DNA from: JAMQKA01 sp031569985
GTDB taxonomy: Bacteria > Bacteroidota > Rhodothermia > Balneolales > Balneolaceae
Direction: 5' to 3'
Assembly: GCF_031569985.1 (NCBI RefSeq)
Contig: NZ_JAMQKA010000016.1
Coordinates: 62,001 to 126,000, forward strand
Length of the DNA stretch: 64,000 nucleotides
Shown: piece after piece, positions 55,026 through 63,033 of the stretch
How the letters are laid out: the number at the start of each line of letters is the position of its first letter
Numbering within the stretch: position 1 is the stretch's first letter
Translations under genes and position numbers: made by a program
Notes under the pieces: generated by a model
The model's database searches: none
Told to the model about the DNA's origin: nothing
What the model saw: only the letters and a program-made list of their open reading frames with translations

Positions 55026-55080
55026 ATAGTCTGACAGGGATTAAAGGATGAATAAAAAGAAAAACGAATGAATCGTGTAT

Positions 55081-55112
55081 ATCCATAGCGTGGGAATGAA
55101 TTTTCGCGCAAG
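55081..55112. repeat. Dispersed GC palindrome, copy 4 (degenerate)
   Basis: ATCCATAGCGTGGGAATGAA followed by TTTTCGCGCAAGTGATAA keeps the flanks of 2521 and 34361, but the palindrome has decayed by several substitutions. It lies 3' of the DUF6298 gene. Confidence 0.65.
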
Positions 55113-55189
55113 TGATAAAGGCTGATATTCCGTTCAATCTCGTAATTTTAACCACTAAAAAATAAAGTACTCAACGAAAAAGGGATAAA

Positions 55190-56332
55190 ATGAATAATAC
55201 GATTGCACTGGATTACAAAGTAAGTAACTGGACTGCATTGGTCTTTACAGTGCTGTTGTTGTTACTAGCTGTGGGATGTGGTAAGGAATCAAGCAGCGAA
55301 AATGAGAACCAAGCCGTTGTGGAAGAGGAATTTATCTATGAAGTAGCCTCCTTTCCCTCGGCTCATGCCTCAACGATTGAGGAGACGGAAGAGGGGGTAA
55401 TAGCGGCTTGGTTTGGCGGCACTGAAGAACGGAATCCTGATGTGGGCATCTGGGTGAGTCGCAAGCCCAATGGTGGAGAATGGACCGAACCGGTTGAGGT
55501 GGCTAACGGTGTGCAAGATGAGGAAACCCGGTATCCGACCTGGAATCCCGTGCTATACCGCACGCCCAAGGGTAAAATAATGCTTTTCTACAAAGTGGGA
55601 CCGAGTCCCTCTGAATGGTGGGGTATGCTGATCACCTCTGATGACGGCGGTCAAACATGGTCGGAGCCGGAGCGGTTGCCGGAAGGGATTTTGGGACCGA
55701 TAAAAAACAAGCCGGTTCTGCTGGACAATGGTGATCTTATCAGTGGCTCAAGTACCGAGCACGATGGCTGGCAGGTGCATTTCGAAATTTCTCAGGATAC
55801 CGGGGAAACATGGCAAAAAGTGGGTCCTCTTAACGAGGGAGAAGAATTTATGGTCATCCAGCCGACAATACTGAATCACGGGGATGGAACCCTCCAGATG
55901 CTTTGCCGCAGTCAGAGCCGGGCTATTGTGGAATCCTGGTCAGAGGATTATGGTCAGAGCTGGTCACCGCTTTCCAAGAGTTCGTTGCCCAATAATAATT
56001 CCGGCCTCGATGCGGTAACCCTGGATGACGGTCGCCACCTGCTGGTTTATAACCACGTGCTTCCACCGGAAGGAGCGGAGAGAGGCAAAGGGGAGCGAGC
56101 GCCCCTGAATGTCGCGGTTTCAGAGGACGGTAAAACCTGGAGTGCTGCACTGGTGCTGGAAGATTCAGAGATCAGCCAGTACTCTTATCCGTCGGTGATA
56201 CAGTCGGAGGATGGCATGGTTCACATCGTTTACACTTGGCGACGCGACCGTATTAAGTATGTAAAAGTGGATCCCGATGAGTTGGAGCTGCGTCCGATTG
56301 AAAATGGGGAGTGGCCGGTACAGGTAGAATGA
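55190..56332 (+). CDS. Sialidase-fold (BNR) lipoprotein, exo-glycosidase-like
   Basis: This is a 380-residue lipoprotein (lipobox LLAVGC). The six-bladed sialidase-like propeller shows Asp-box repeats (SDDGGQTWSEPE; SQDTGETWQKVG; SEDGKTWSAAL) and the N-terminal SFPSAHASTIEETEEGVIAAWFGG. Such BNR proteins are usually annotated as sialidases, but sialic acid is not expected in a pectin locus. Other targets are possible: the 2-keto-3-deoxy sugars Kdo and Dha of RG-II are chemically similar to sialic acid. That is only a hypothesis. The product is surface- or periplasm-anchored. Confidence 0.72.
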   Translation: MNNTIALDYKVSNWTALVFTVLLLLLAVGCGKESSSENENQAVVEEEFIYEVASFPSAHASTIEETEEGVIAAWFGGTEERNPDVGIWVSRKPNGGEWTEPVEVANGVQDEETRYPTWNPVLYRTPKGKIMLFYKVGPSPSEWWGMLITSDDGGQTWSEPERLPEGILGPIKNKPVLLDNGDLISGSSTEHDGWQVHFEISQDTGETWQKVGPLNEGEEFMVIQPTILNHGDGTLQMLCRSQSRAIVESWSEDYGQSWSPLSKSSLPNNNSGLDAVTLDDGRHLLVYNHVLPPEGAERGKGERAPLNVAVSEDGKTWSAALVLEDSEISQYSYPSVIQSEDGMVHIVYTWRRDRIKYVKVDPDELELRPIENGEWPVQVE

Positions 56333-56386
56333 ACGGATTGTGACAGAATGATGCATTTGGAAATAATTAATCCAAGGTAATTCAGG

Positions 56387-56580
56387 GTCAATCCTCCTGT
56401 CCTTCCGCCAATAGGCAGACAGGCTATTCTCCAAGAGCTTGCACCGACGGCTCATAATTCTAAGCATCAGCAATTTTTTGTTCTACAGCAAATACCCAGA
56501 AGTCCCTCTTGGAGCCGTGACCAACTACCGGCGGTACGGTGACCGACCACTGGCGGTAGAGGGATTTAGGGAGATTGAAT
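56387..56580. repeat. Inverse copy of the intergenic element at 32890-33010
   Basis: It contains GGTCAATCCTCCTGTCCTTC, TTGGAGCCGTGACC, GGCGGTAGAGGGATTTAGGG and GAGATTGAAT, the reverse complements of blocks in the 32890-33010 element, with an extra segment in the middle. It fills most of the 328-bp gap between the sialidase-fold and GH29 genes. No gene is seen. Confidence 0.65.
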
Positions 56581-56660
56581 TCTCGGTACAGTAGAAAGCT
56601 GATATGCACAGTCTTATGGCAAGAAAATAGTATTAATTACTCAGATAAAACCACAAAGCA

Positions 56661-58100
56661 ATGTTTTTAAATACAAGAAAAAGCTGGCTCGCAAGTGTAA
56701 TTACACTCCTAATTTGTCTGGTGTTCGGAACGAACGCAGAAGCCCAGGAATACGAACCGAACTGGGAGTCGCTCTCCAAACACCAGGAGGTCCCAGAGTG
56801 GATACGGGATGCAAAGTTCGGAATATACGTGCACTGGGGTGTATATTCGGTACCCGCCTACAATAACGAGCACTACTACAGCCACATGCACAATACGGCG
56901 CCTTATGCCAAATTGGGAACTCACCGGCGGCACGAAGCTGTTTATGGGCCGCTTTCTGAATTTGGATATCACGACTTCATCCCGCGATTCAAAGGGGAGA
57001 ATTTCGACGCCCAGCAGTGGGCCGAGCTTTTTGTGAAAGGCGGAGCCCGGTTCGCCGGAATGGTGGCCGAGCACCATGACGGCTTTGCGATGTGGGACAG
57101 CAAATGGACCCCGTTCGACACGAAGGAGATGGGGCCCAAGCGAGATATTGTTGAGGAGCTGAGCCAGGCGTTGCGCGCAAAGGATGTCAAGTTTGTGGCC
57201 TCGCTGCACCACGCTCTTAATTATGGGTATGTGGATCCCAAACCGCAGTGGGAGGCTTCCGATCCCAAATACAACAAGCTCTACGGTACGCCCATGGCTA
57301 AGGAAAAATGGCTGGAGATGTGGGTCGGCAAAAGCAATGAGGTAGTGGACAAATTTATGCCTGATCTCATGTATTTCGATTACTGGCTGAAAGAAATTCC
57401 CGATGAGTATGTAAAGGACTACGTGGCTCACTACCTGAATGCAGCAGAAGAGAAAGACAAGGATGTAATCATTACCTATAAGGAGGAAGGTCTTCCGGAA
57501 GATGTAGGCATGAAGGATCATGAGATTGATGGTCCGGATGAAATTGTGGATAAATCATGGCTAAGCGACATGCCGATTGGCACCGGGGCGTCGTATTCCT
57601 GGGGCTATGTGGATGCTATGAAAATTCACGGACCCGAATATATCATTGAACATCTTATCGATGTAGTGAGTAAAAATGGGCAGCTGATGTTGAATCTATC
57701 TCCCAAAGCAGACGGGACGATTCCGCAGAACCAGAAAGATGTAGTACATCGTGTAGGCCGCTGGCTTTGGTCTTTTGGGGAAAGTATCTATGAAACCAGG
57801 CCATTTGCAGTGCATGGAGAAACAACAGAGAATGAACACGAGGTGCGATATACGCAAAAGGGTGATTACGTGTATGCCATTTTTATGGACTGGCCGGGCG
57901 TGAATACCGAGATTAATCTTGAGGAATTGAACAAACAAAATCTCGATGACCCCCTCAGTGATGTGAAGCTGCTGGGCCTCGAAGAGATCCATGATGCATC
58001 CTTTGAGGAGGCCAGTGAAGGCATTGGCATTACGCTGACGGTCCCCGATGCACGTCTGCCGGATGAATTCGCCGTTGTGTTCCGGTTTGAAACAGAATAA
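56661..58100 (+). CDS. GH29 alpha-L-fucosidase
   Basis: This is a 479-residue exported enzyme with signal ITLLICLVFGTNAEAQ. GH29 landmarks are AKFGIYVHWGVYSVPAYNNE, VAEHHDGFAMWDSKWTPFD, GPKRDIVEEL and nucleophile D240 (PDLMYFDYWL). Later segments SWGYVDAMKIHGPEYIIEHL and NGQLMLNLSPKADG are also characteristic. It removes alpha-L-fucose (or possibly L-galactose) from side chains. The general acid in GH29 varies between subfamilies and cannot be pinned here; the Glu in ITYKEEGLPED is a candidate. It starts a run of secreted hydrolases with short gaps. Confidence 0.92.
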   Translation: MFLNTRKSWLASVITLLICLVFGTNAEAQEYEPNWESLSKHQEVPEWIRDAKFGIYVHWGVYSVPAYNNEHYYSHMHNTAPYAKLGTHRRHEAVYGPLSEFGYHDFIPRFKGENFDAQQWAELFVKGGARFAGMVAEHHDGFAMWDSKWTPFDTKEMGPKRDIVEELSQALRAKDVKFVASLHHALNYGYVDPKPQWEASDPKYNKLYGTPMAKEKWLEMWVGKSNEVVDKFMPDLMYFDYWLKEIPDEYVKDYVAHYLNAAEEKDKDVIITYKEEGLPEDVGMKDHEIDGPDEIVDKSWLSDMPIGTGASYSWGYVDAMKIHGPEYIIEHLIDVVSKNGQLMLNLSPKADGTIPQNQKDVVHRVGRWLWSFGESIYETRPFAVHGETTENEHEVRYTQKGDYVYAIFMDWPGVNTEINLEELNKQNLDDPLSDVKLLGLEEIHDASFEEASEGIGITLTVPDARLPDEFAVVFRFETE

Positions 58101-58133
58101 ACGACCAATTCGATAACCAATAGAAATGGTTTT

Positions 58134-59870
58134 ATGAAGAAATCAAGCGTTTTCATTCTTGCAATATTCGGAATTCTCTTACTGCAACCCGTTCATTTTT
58201 TGTATGCTAATACCAGCGGCTTACAGCAAGCAAAACCGGATACAGCGGCATGGCAGGAGGCTGACTTTGAGATTATTTCTTCCGGTTATTCAACCTATCA
58301 AGTTGATGACCTGGGGCACCCTTTCGAAGGGCGGGAGAACTGCCTCGTTCGCGTAGCCCCGGAGCTGCGTGGCATTTCCGGTATCAAGATTCCGGTAGAG
58401 AAGCTGGAGAAAGCCAGCCCTGTTGCAATTGATATCGAGCTTGATCAATCCGCCCAAGTGCTATTGGCACTGTTTCAGGCGGATGACGAGAAGTATCTAA
58501 AGCCCACTGATTTCAGCGGTGACCTGTCATCGCAGCCAATCCTTGAAAATGGACTCACGTTCACGGGCCTTCCGCCGGTTGATATTTATTCGCTTGAGCT
58601 GGAAGCGGGCGAACATACCATCCAACCACGACGCAACGGCCTGTTTTCGTTAGTGGGAATTATTGATGCGGATCAGCAGATCACGTCCCGCAATGCCGGT
58701 CGCATGGATGGCCGCGAATGGGATACGTTCATCGTGGAAGGCTTTTCGGAGAAAGCTACACTATTTGATATCGTCGGCGGGAAGGACAAGCCGGTGGTCG
58801 ACGAAGGCATGCCGGGCACCGAAGGCAACCGCGGCGGTTTTGAAGGCGGTCGCCTGGTAAAGATTGACGACACCTACCATATGTTCCCGACCGAGCGTAT
58901 CGGGGAAGAGGGTGTTGGATCGTACCAGGATCGCGTCAAAACCCGTATTGCGCACTGGACCAGCAAAGATGCGATCAACTGGACCCGGCAGTCAACGCTG
59001 TTTGAATCGAGCGGTGATTATGCAGTGACTGATGACGACAATCCCGCTAATGACCGGCGCAGTGCCCTCTGGTCCTTCATGCCGATTTTTAATGAAAAAG
59101 CCGATCGCTGGTTCGGGACCTATGTCGGCTACACCACCCATCGGACGATTGCCCCCAATCATTCCTTTGGACGAATCTGGCAGGCAAAATCCATTGAGAA
59201 AGGAATCGATGGGATTGAGGGACCTTACGAAAATATCGATAAAATCATGGAACCGGGGCTTAATTCACAGCTTTGGGAAGGACGCCAAGGGGTTCAGTCA
59301 TTTTTCCCCTTCAAAGTAGAGGACGGCTGGCACGCCTTTTACGGCGGCGGCTATCCATGGGGACAGTGGAGCAATTATCCGGATAGTACGCTGCAAGGCT
59401 GGTACGTGGGGCTTGCCGAAGCTGACTCTTTGCAGGGACCGTGGGCTCGTATGGATACGACAGTGAACCCGATCACCAGCATGCACCCGTGGTTTATCGA
59501 AAACCCGATTGTGAGCCAGCTTCCCAACGGGGTTTACATTGCCATTTATGATGGAGGTCCGGATGGCTGGGGCTTGCATCTGCCCAATATGTTCGGCTAC
59601 TCGCTTTCGCTGGACGGCCTCCACTGGACCGAAAGCCACTACTTCCCGATCCGAACCAAAGTGGACAAATGGTGGGACATTATGCGCACCCCGATGGGGC
59701 TGATATCCGAGGGCAATGGTGTTTATACAGTGGTGTATGCTGCTATCGACAATGACAAGCGTTTCCACCCACTGGGGATGGTGGAGTTCCAGCTAAACAA
59801 GGATGTCCTACAACAACGAACTGAGCAGATGAGGCAAAATTTAAATATGGAGAGTATGGAACGCAGATAA
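58134..59870 (+). CDS. Secreted GH43-like beta-propeller glycosidase (unassigned family)
   Basis: This is a 578-residue exported protein. After a signal peptide comes an N-terminal beta domain of about 150 residues, then a propeller with segments usual for GH43/32/62-type hydrolases: GFEGGRLVKIDDTYHMFPTE, RIAHWTSKDAINWTRQSTLF, VEDGWHAFYGGGYPWGQWSN, GLAEADSLQGPWARMDT and SLSLDGLHWTESHYFP. Candidate acids are in FPTERIGEEG and ENPIVSQLPNG, but no triad can be assigned. The last residues (SMERR) and the stop codon are encoded inside the 59859-59942 repeat, so the natural C-terminus may have been altered. Confidence 0.65.
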   Translation: MKKSSVFILAIFGILLLQPVHFLYANTSGLQQAKPDTAAWQEADFEIISSGYSTYQVDDLGHPFEGRENCLVRVAPELRGISGIKIPVEKLEKASPVAIDIELDQSAQVLLALFQADDEKYLKPTDFSGDLSSQPILENGLTFTGLPPVDIYSLELEAGEHTIQPRRNGLFSLVGIIDADQQITSRNAGRMDGREWDTFIVEGFSEKATLFDIVGGKDKPVVDEGMPGTEGNRGGFEGGRLVKIDDTYHMFPTERIGEEGVGSYQDRVKTRIAHWTSKDAINWTRQSTLFESSGDYAVTDDDNPANDRRSALWSFMPIFNEKADRWFGTYVGYTTHRTIAPNHSFGRIWQAKSIEKGIDGIEGPYENIDKIMEPGLNSQLWEGRQGVQSFFPFKVEDGWHAFYGGGYPWGQWSNYPDSTLQGWYVGLAEADSLQGPWARMDTTVNPITSMHPWFIENPIVSQLPNGVYIAIYDGGPDGWGLHLPNMFGYSLSLDGLHWTESHYFPIRTKVDKWWDIMRTPMGLISEGNGVYTVVYAAIDNDKRFHPLGMVEFQLNKDVLQQRTEQMRQNLNMESMERR

Positions 59871-59942
59871 CGCGGATTCTACAGGTTAAGCACGGATTGA
59901 TTTTTTTCTGTGCGTATCCGTCAAACCTGTGTCATCTGTGTT
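59859..59942. repeat. Dispersed inverted-repeat element (GGATnACACGGAT family), copy 3
   Basis: GAACGCAGATAACGCGGATT at the left is matched by GTCATCTGTGTTC at the right, with ACAGGTT/AACCTGT inside. It begins within the last four codons of the upstream gene and provides its TAA. Confidence 0.7.
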
Positions 59943-59983
59943 CTATAGGATAAATCGGAATTTGAAAGGAATCCAATAAACTA

Positions 59984-61378
59984 ATGCACAAATCAGTAAG
60001 TCACACATATCAACGAAAAAGATCTTTTTTCTGGAGCTTTCCGCTCTTTGCAGTACTCCTTTTCATTGGCTTTATCGCCTGCAGTCAACAATCGGGTACC
60101 ACTTCGGGGCAAACCTCCGTCTATAATATTGAAGATTTTGGAGCGGTCGGTGATTCTGCGACCGTCAATACGGAAGCCATCCAAAAGGCTATTGGCCAGG
60201 CACATCAGGATAGTGGTGGTACCGTTTTGATACCAGAAGGTGTCTTCTCTTCAGGTTCCATCTATTTGAAAGAAAATGTTCATCTGAAGGTAGCCGAAGG
60301 TGGTAAGCTCAGGGGAATTGCAGGCAATGAAAACTATCCCACCCTGGAGAATACACGAATTGCCGGTCTTACCGTTGATTGGCCTTCAGCCCTTGTGAAT
60401 GCTATTAATACCAAGAATGTCAAAATATCCGGCAAAGGTACCATCGACGGTTCCGGTTATTACTGGTGGGAGGATTACTGGGAAAAGCGGGACAGTCTCT
60501 CTGGTACCATGCATCCCGATATAATAGACTGGCATGTGCCCCGCCCCCGGCTCGTGTTTTTTGACAGCGTGTCGGTATCGAGTATTGAGGATATCAGCCT
60601 GGAAAATTCCGGGTTCTGGACCGTGCATATCCTCTACAGTAACAGGATAGATATAAAGGGCGTCGATATAGATAATCCGGCGATTGACAGGGAGGTCCAG
60701 GCGGCAAGCACCGATGGAATCGATATCGATTCCAGCAGCGATATTTATATCAGAAACTGCTCTATCAACGTGGATGATGATTGCATCGCTCTTAAATCGG
60801 GCCGCTATTCGGATGGACTTGAGATCGACATCCCGACAGAAAATGTGGTCGTTGAGAATTGCCACTTCGGCCGCGGTCATGGTGGGGTATCCATAGGCAC
60901 GGAAACCGCCGGGGGCGTGAAGAATGTGATGGTTCGCAATAATACTTCAGACGGGAACCAGGCTCCCATCAAGTTTAAGGCCCGTCCGGGGCGAGGTGGT
61001 GTTATTGAAAACATCACGCACGTAGGATGGGACATTAAAAATGCAGGCACCGTTATACATTATGCCCTCCGGGAAGCGAATGGCGAAGACTATACAGATC
61101 CCTGGACCGAGGAAACGATCCCGTTTGAGAAGGCGACTCCGCGATACCGGAATATCACGATCAGGGACCTGGAGGCGATCGGGGCTGAAGAATCCATCAG
61201 CTTTTTAGGGTGGCCACTGGCCCATGCACAGAACGTTATACTGGAGGATGTCAGCATTGAAGCGGAAACCGGGGCTGAATTCCAGTACATAGATAATCTT
61301 CTGCTGAAAAATGTTTATGTGGACGCTCCCGGCCAATCCATGGAATTTACTGGAGTACCTAATAGAACACAGAAGTAG
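59984..61378 (+). CDS. GH28 polygalacturonase-like lipoprotein
   Basis: This is a 464-residue lipoprotein (lipobox IGFIAC, Cys33). GH28 motifs are S242-T243-D244 (AASTDGIDIDSSSD), D264-D265-D266 (VDDDCIALKSG) and G298-H299-G300 (GRGHGGVSIGTE). The last motif reads IKFK (APIKFKARPGRGG), where R-I-K is usual, so the conserved Arg is Lys. The enzyme should hydrolyse galacturonan or a galacturonic-acid-containing side chain, probably in exo mode. Unlike the 31130 paralogue it keeps the active-site His, so the two probably differ in substrate. Confidence 0.88.
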   Translation: MHKSVSHTYQRKRSFFWSFPLFAVLLFIGFIACSQQSGTTSGQTSVYNIEDFGAVGDSATVNTEAIQKAIGQAHQDSGGTVLIPEGVFSSGSIYLKENVHLKVAEGGKLRGIAGNENYPTLENTRIAGLTVDWPSALVNAINTKNVKISGKGTIDGSGYYWWEDYWEKRDSLSGTMHPDIIDWHVPRPRLVFFDSVSVSSIEDISLENSGFWTVHILYSNRIDIKGVDIDNPAIDREVQAASTDGIDIDSSSDIYIRNCSINVDDDCIALKSGRYSDGLEIDIPTENVVVENCHFGRGHGGVSIGTETAGGVKNVMVRNNTSDGNQAPIKFKARPGRGGVIENITHVGWDIKNAGTVIHYALREANGEDYTDPWTEETIPFEKATPRYRNITIRDLEAIGAEESISFLGWPLAHAQNVILEDVSIEAETGAEFQYIDNLLLKNVYVDAPGQSMEFTGVPNRTQK

Positions 61379-61448
61379 AAAATAAGTCTTTCAAAGTGGC
61401 CTTTTGTTAGAAACCCAATTTTAATAACCATATCAAATTTCGAGTATT

Positions 61449-62918
61449 ATGCCTTTTAATATCTATACACTGACCCGTTTACTGTTTATTGCCTTGGTAT
61501 TTGTCATTCCTGACGGGACTGATCAGCCAGAAAATGCGGCTGAGGAAAACCAGGAAGTTATAACGGACAATAATGTGATTCAGCCCTACTCGGAGAATTC
61601 TTGGTACTGGCAATATGAAGGAGAGCCGGTGGTGTTAATCGGGGCAAGCGATGACGACAACCTGTATCAATGGACCGGTAAAAAGCTAACCGATCATCTG
61701 GACCTACTCACTTCGCTTGGTGGCAACTATGTTCGCAATACAATGTCCGATCGCGATGAAGGCAATGTGTATGCTTTTGACGAGGTAAAAGACGGGGTTT
61801 ACGATCTTGACCAGTGGAACCAGGAGTACTGGGACAGGCTGGAATTTTTCCTTGAGGAGACCAGTAAACGTGATATTATCGTGCAGCTCACCTTGTGGGA
61901 TCATTTTGATCTGAGCGGTTCCTGGGACCAACATCCCTGGAATCCCCAAAACAATGTGAACCTGGAAGAGGGAATTATTGAGGGTGAAGAAGATGTATAC
62001 GGTGGCTCGCTGAGCCAAAATATTGAGCCGGTGTTGAATTACCAGCAGAAATACATCAAAAAGTTGATGTCCGTTACGCTGCAGTATGGCAATGTGTTGT
62101 ATAACATCAATAATGAGGGCAGTCAGAGCAGCGAGTGGGATAATTACTGGGCAAAATTTATCAAGCAGCAGGCCAATGAAGCAGGCAGGGATATTCACGT
62201 AACGAGTATGATTTTCGATCCCTCCAGTTCGGTGCGACACGCCATGACGTTCAGTGATATTTATAGTTATGTTGACATTTCACAGAATAACCAAGACTCG
62301 CGCGGAGGTAGAGGACCTGCACACTATAACAATATCATGGACTGGAGAAAAAAGCTCGGTGCCAACCCCATGCCGATGAATAATGTCAAAGTCTACGGCT
62401 CGCAGGATGGTCCCAATTACTCGGCGGGAAGCGGACGGGAAGCGGTGGAGCGTTTCTGGAGAAATATCTTCGCAGGTACCGCATCAAGCCGTTTCCACCG
62501 TCCCGCAGGCACCTGGGGCACTGGACTTAACGAACGGGCGCAGACCAGCCTGAAAGCGATGTCGATGCTGCTGGAGGAGCTCGATATTTTCAACGCCAGT
62601 CCACACAATGATCTGCTGTCTTCATTCGTCGAACTTCAGCCGTCCGCCATGGAGGCCTATTGCCTGGCCGATATCGGGGAGCAGTATGCCGTGTATTTTC
62701 CAGGCGGGCGCTACACGATTGATCTCGACCCGTGGGTGTTTGCAGAGAAAATGAAGATAAAATGGCTACACATTAACGAGGGCACTTGGTCGGAAGAAGA
62801 GATTGTGGATGTCCAGTGGGAGGGCGGCATCAACCAGTGGGGACACCGCGGGACTGTCCGCCTCGAAACGCCTGGCAACGAACCGTATGTGGCCCTTATC
62901 GAACCCGTTGAAGAGTAA
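61449..62918 (+). CDS. Exported TIM-barrel glycoside hydrolase-like protein (GH140/DUF4038-related)
   Basis: This is a 489-residue protein with a short N-terminal hydrophobic segment (YTLTRLLFIALVFVI). The barrel is recognised from WQYEGEPVVLIGASDDDNLY, LDLLTSLGGNYVRNTMSDRD, VQLTLWDHFDLSGSWDQHPW, GNVLYNINNEGSQSSEW (candidate acid/base Glu) and RFWRNIFAGTASSRFHRPAG, with a C-terminal collagen-binding-like beta domain (YAVYFPGGRYTIDLDPW). The position where a nucleophile Glu is expected reads VKVYGSQDGPNY, with no Glu, so the mechanism is uncertain. It is distantly similar to the DUF5060 protein encoded at 842. Confidence 0.65.
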   Translation: MPFNIYTLTRLLFIALVFVIPDGTDQPENAAEENQEVITDNNVIQPYSENSWYWQYEGEPVVLIGASDDDNLYQWTGKKLTDHLDLLTSLGGNYVRNTMSDRDEGNVYAFDEVKDGVYDLDQWNQEYWDRLEFFLEETSKRDIIVQLTLWDHFDLSGSWDQHPWNPQNNVNLEEGIIEGEEDVYGGSLSQNIEPVLNYQQKYIKKLMSVTLQYGNVLYNINNEGSQSSEWDNYWAKFIKQQANEAGRDIHVTSMIFDPSSSVRHAMTFSDIYSYVDISQNNQDSRGGRGPAHYNNIMDWRKKLGANPMPMNNVKVYGSQDGPNYSAGSGREAVERFWRNIFAGTASSRFHRPAGTWGTGLNERAQTSLKAMSMLLEELDIFNASPHNDLLSSFVELQPSAMEAYCLADIGEQYAVYFPGGRYTIDLDPWVFAEKMKIKWLHINEGTWSEEEIVDVQWEGGINQWGHRGTVRLETPGNEPYVALIEPVEE

Positions 62919-62950
62919 AGATATAGAAGGAAAGTGGATGAAGGGATGAT

Positions 62951-63004
62951 GTAGATGTCCGTAGATATCTGTGAGTATCTGCTGTATCTGTGTAATCTGT
63001 GTTC
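62951..63004. repeat. Dispersed inverted-repeat element, copy 4 (degenerate)
   Basis: The right end CTGTGTAATCTGTGTTCTAT matches 51763-51849 and 59859-59942; the left end is decayed (GTAGATGTCCGTAGATATCT). It sits directly upstream of the GH106-like gene and would encode a spurious Cys-rich leader if the open frame were extended through it. Confidence 0.5.
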
Positions 63005-63033
63005 TATCAATTCCAGTAATTAATAGCTTGAGT

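Noticed and set aside
55190..56332. True sialidase
   Set aside because: The fold and Asp boxes fit, but there are no sialic-acid transport or lyase partners that are specific, and the locus is pectinolytic.
56709..57521. 270-codon open frame on the minus strand
   Set aside because: It is antisense to the GH29 fucosidase with its conserved active site; treated as a shadow.
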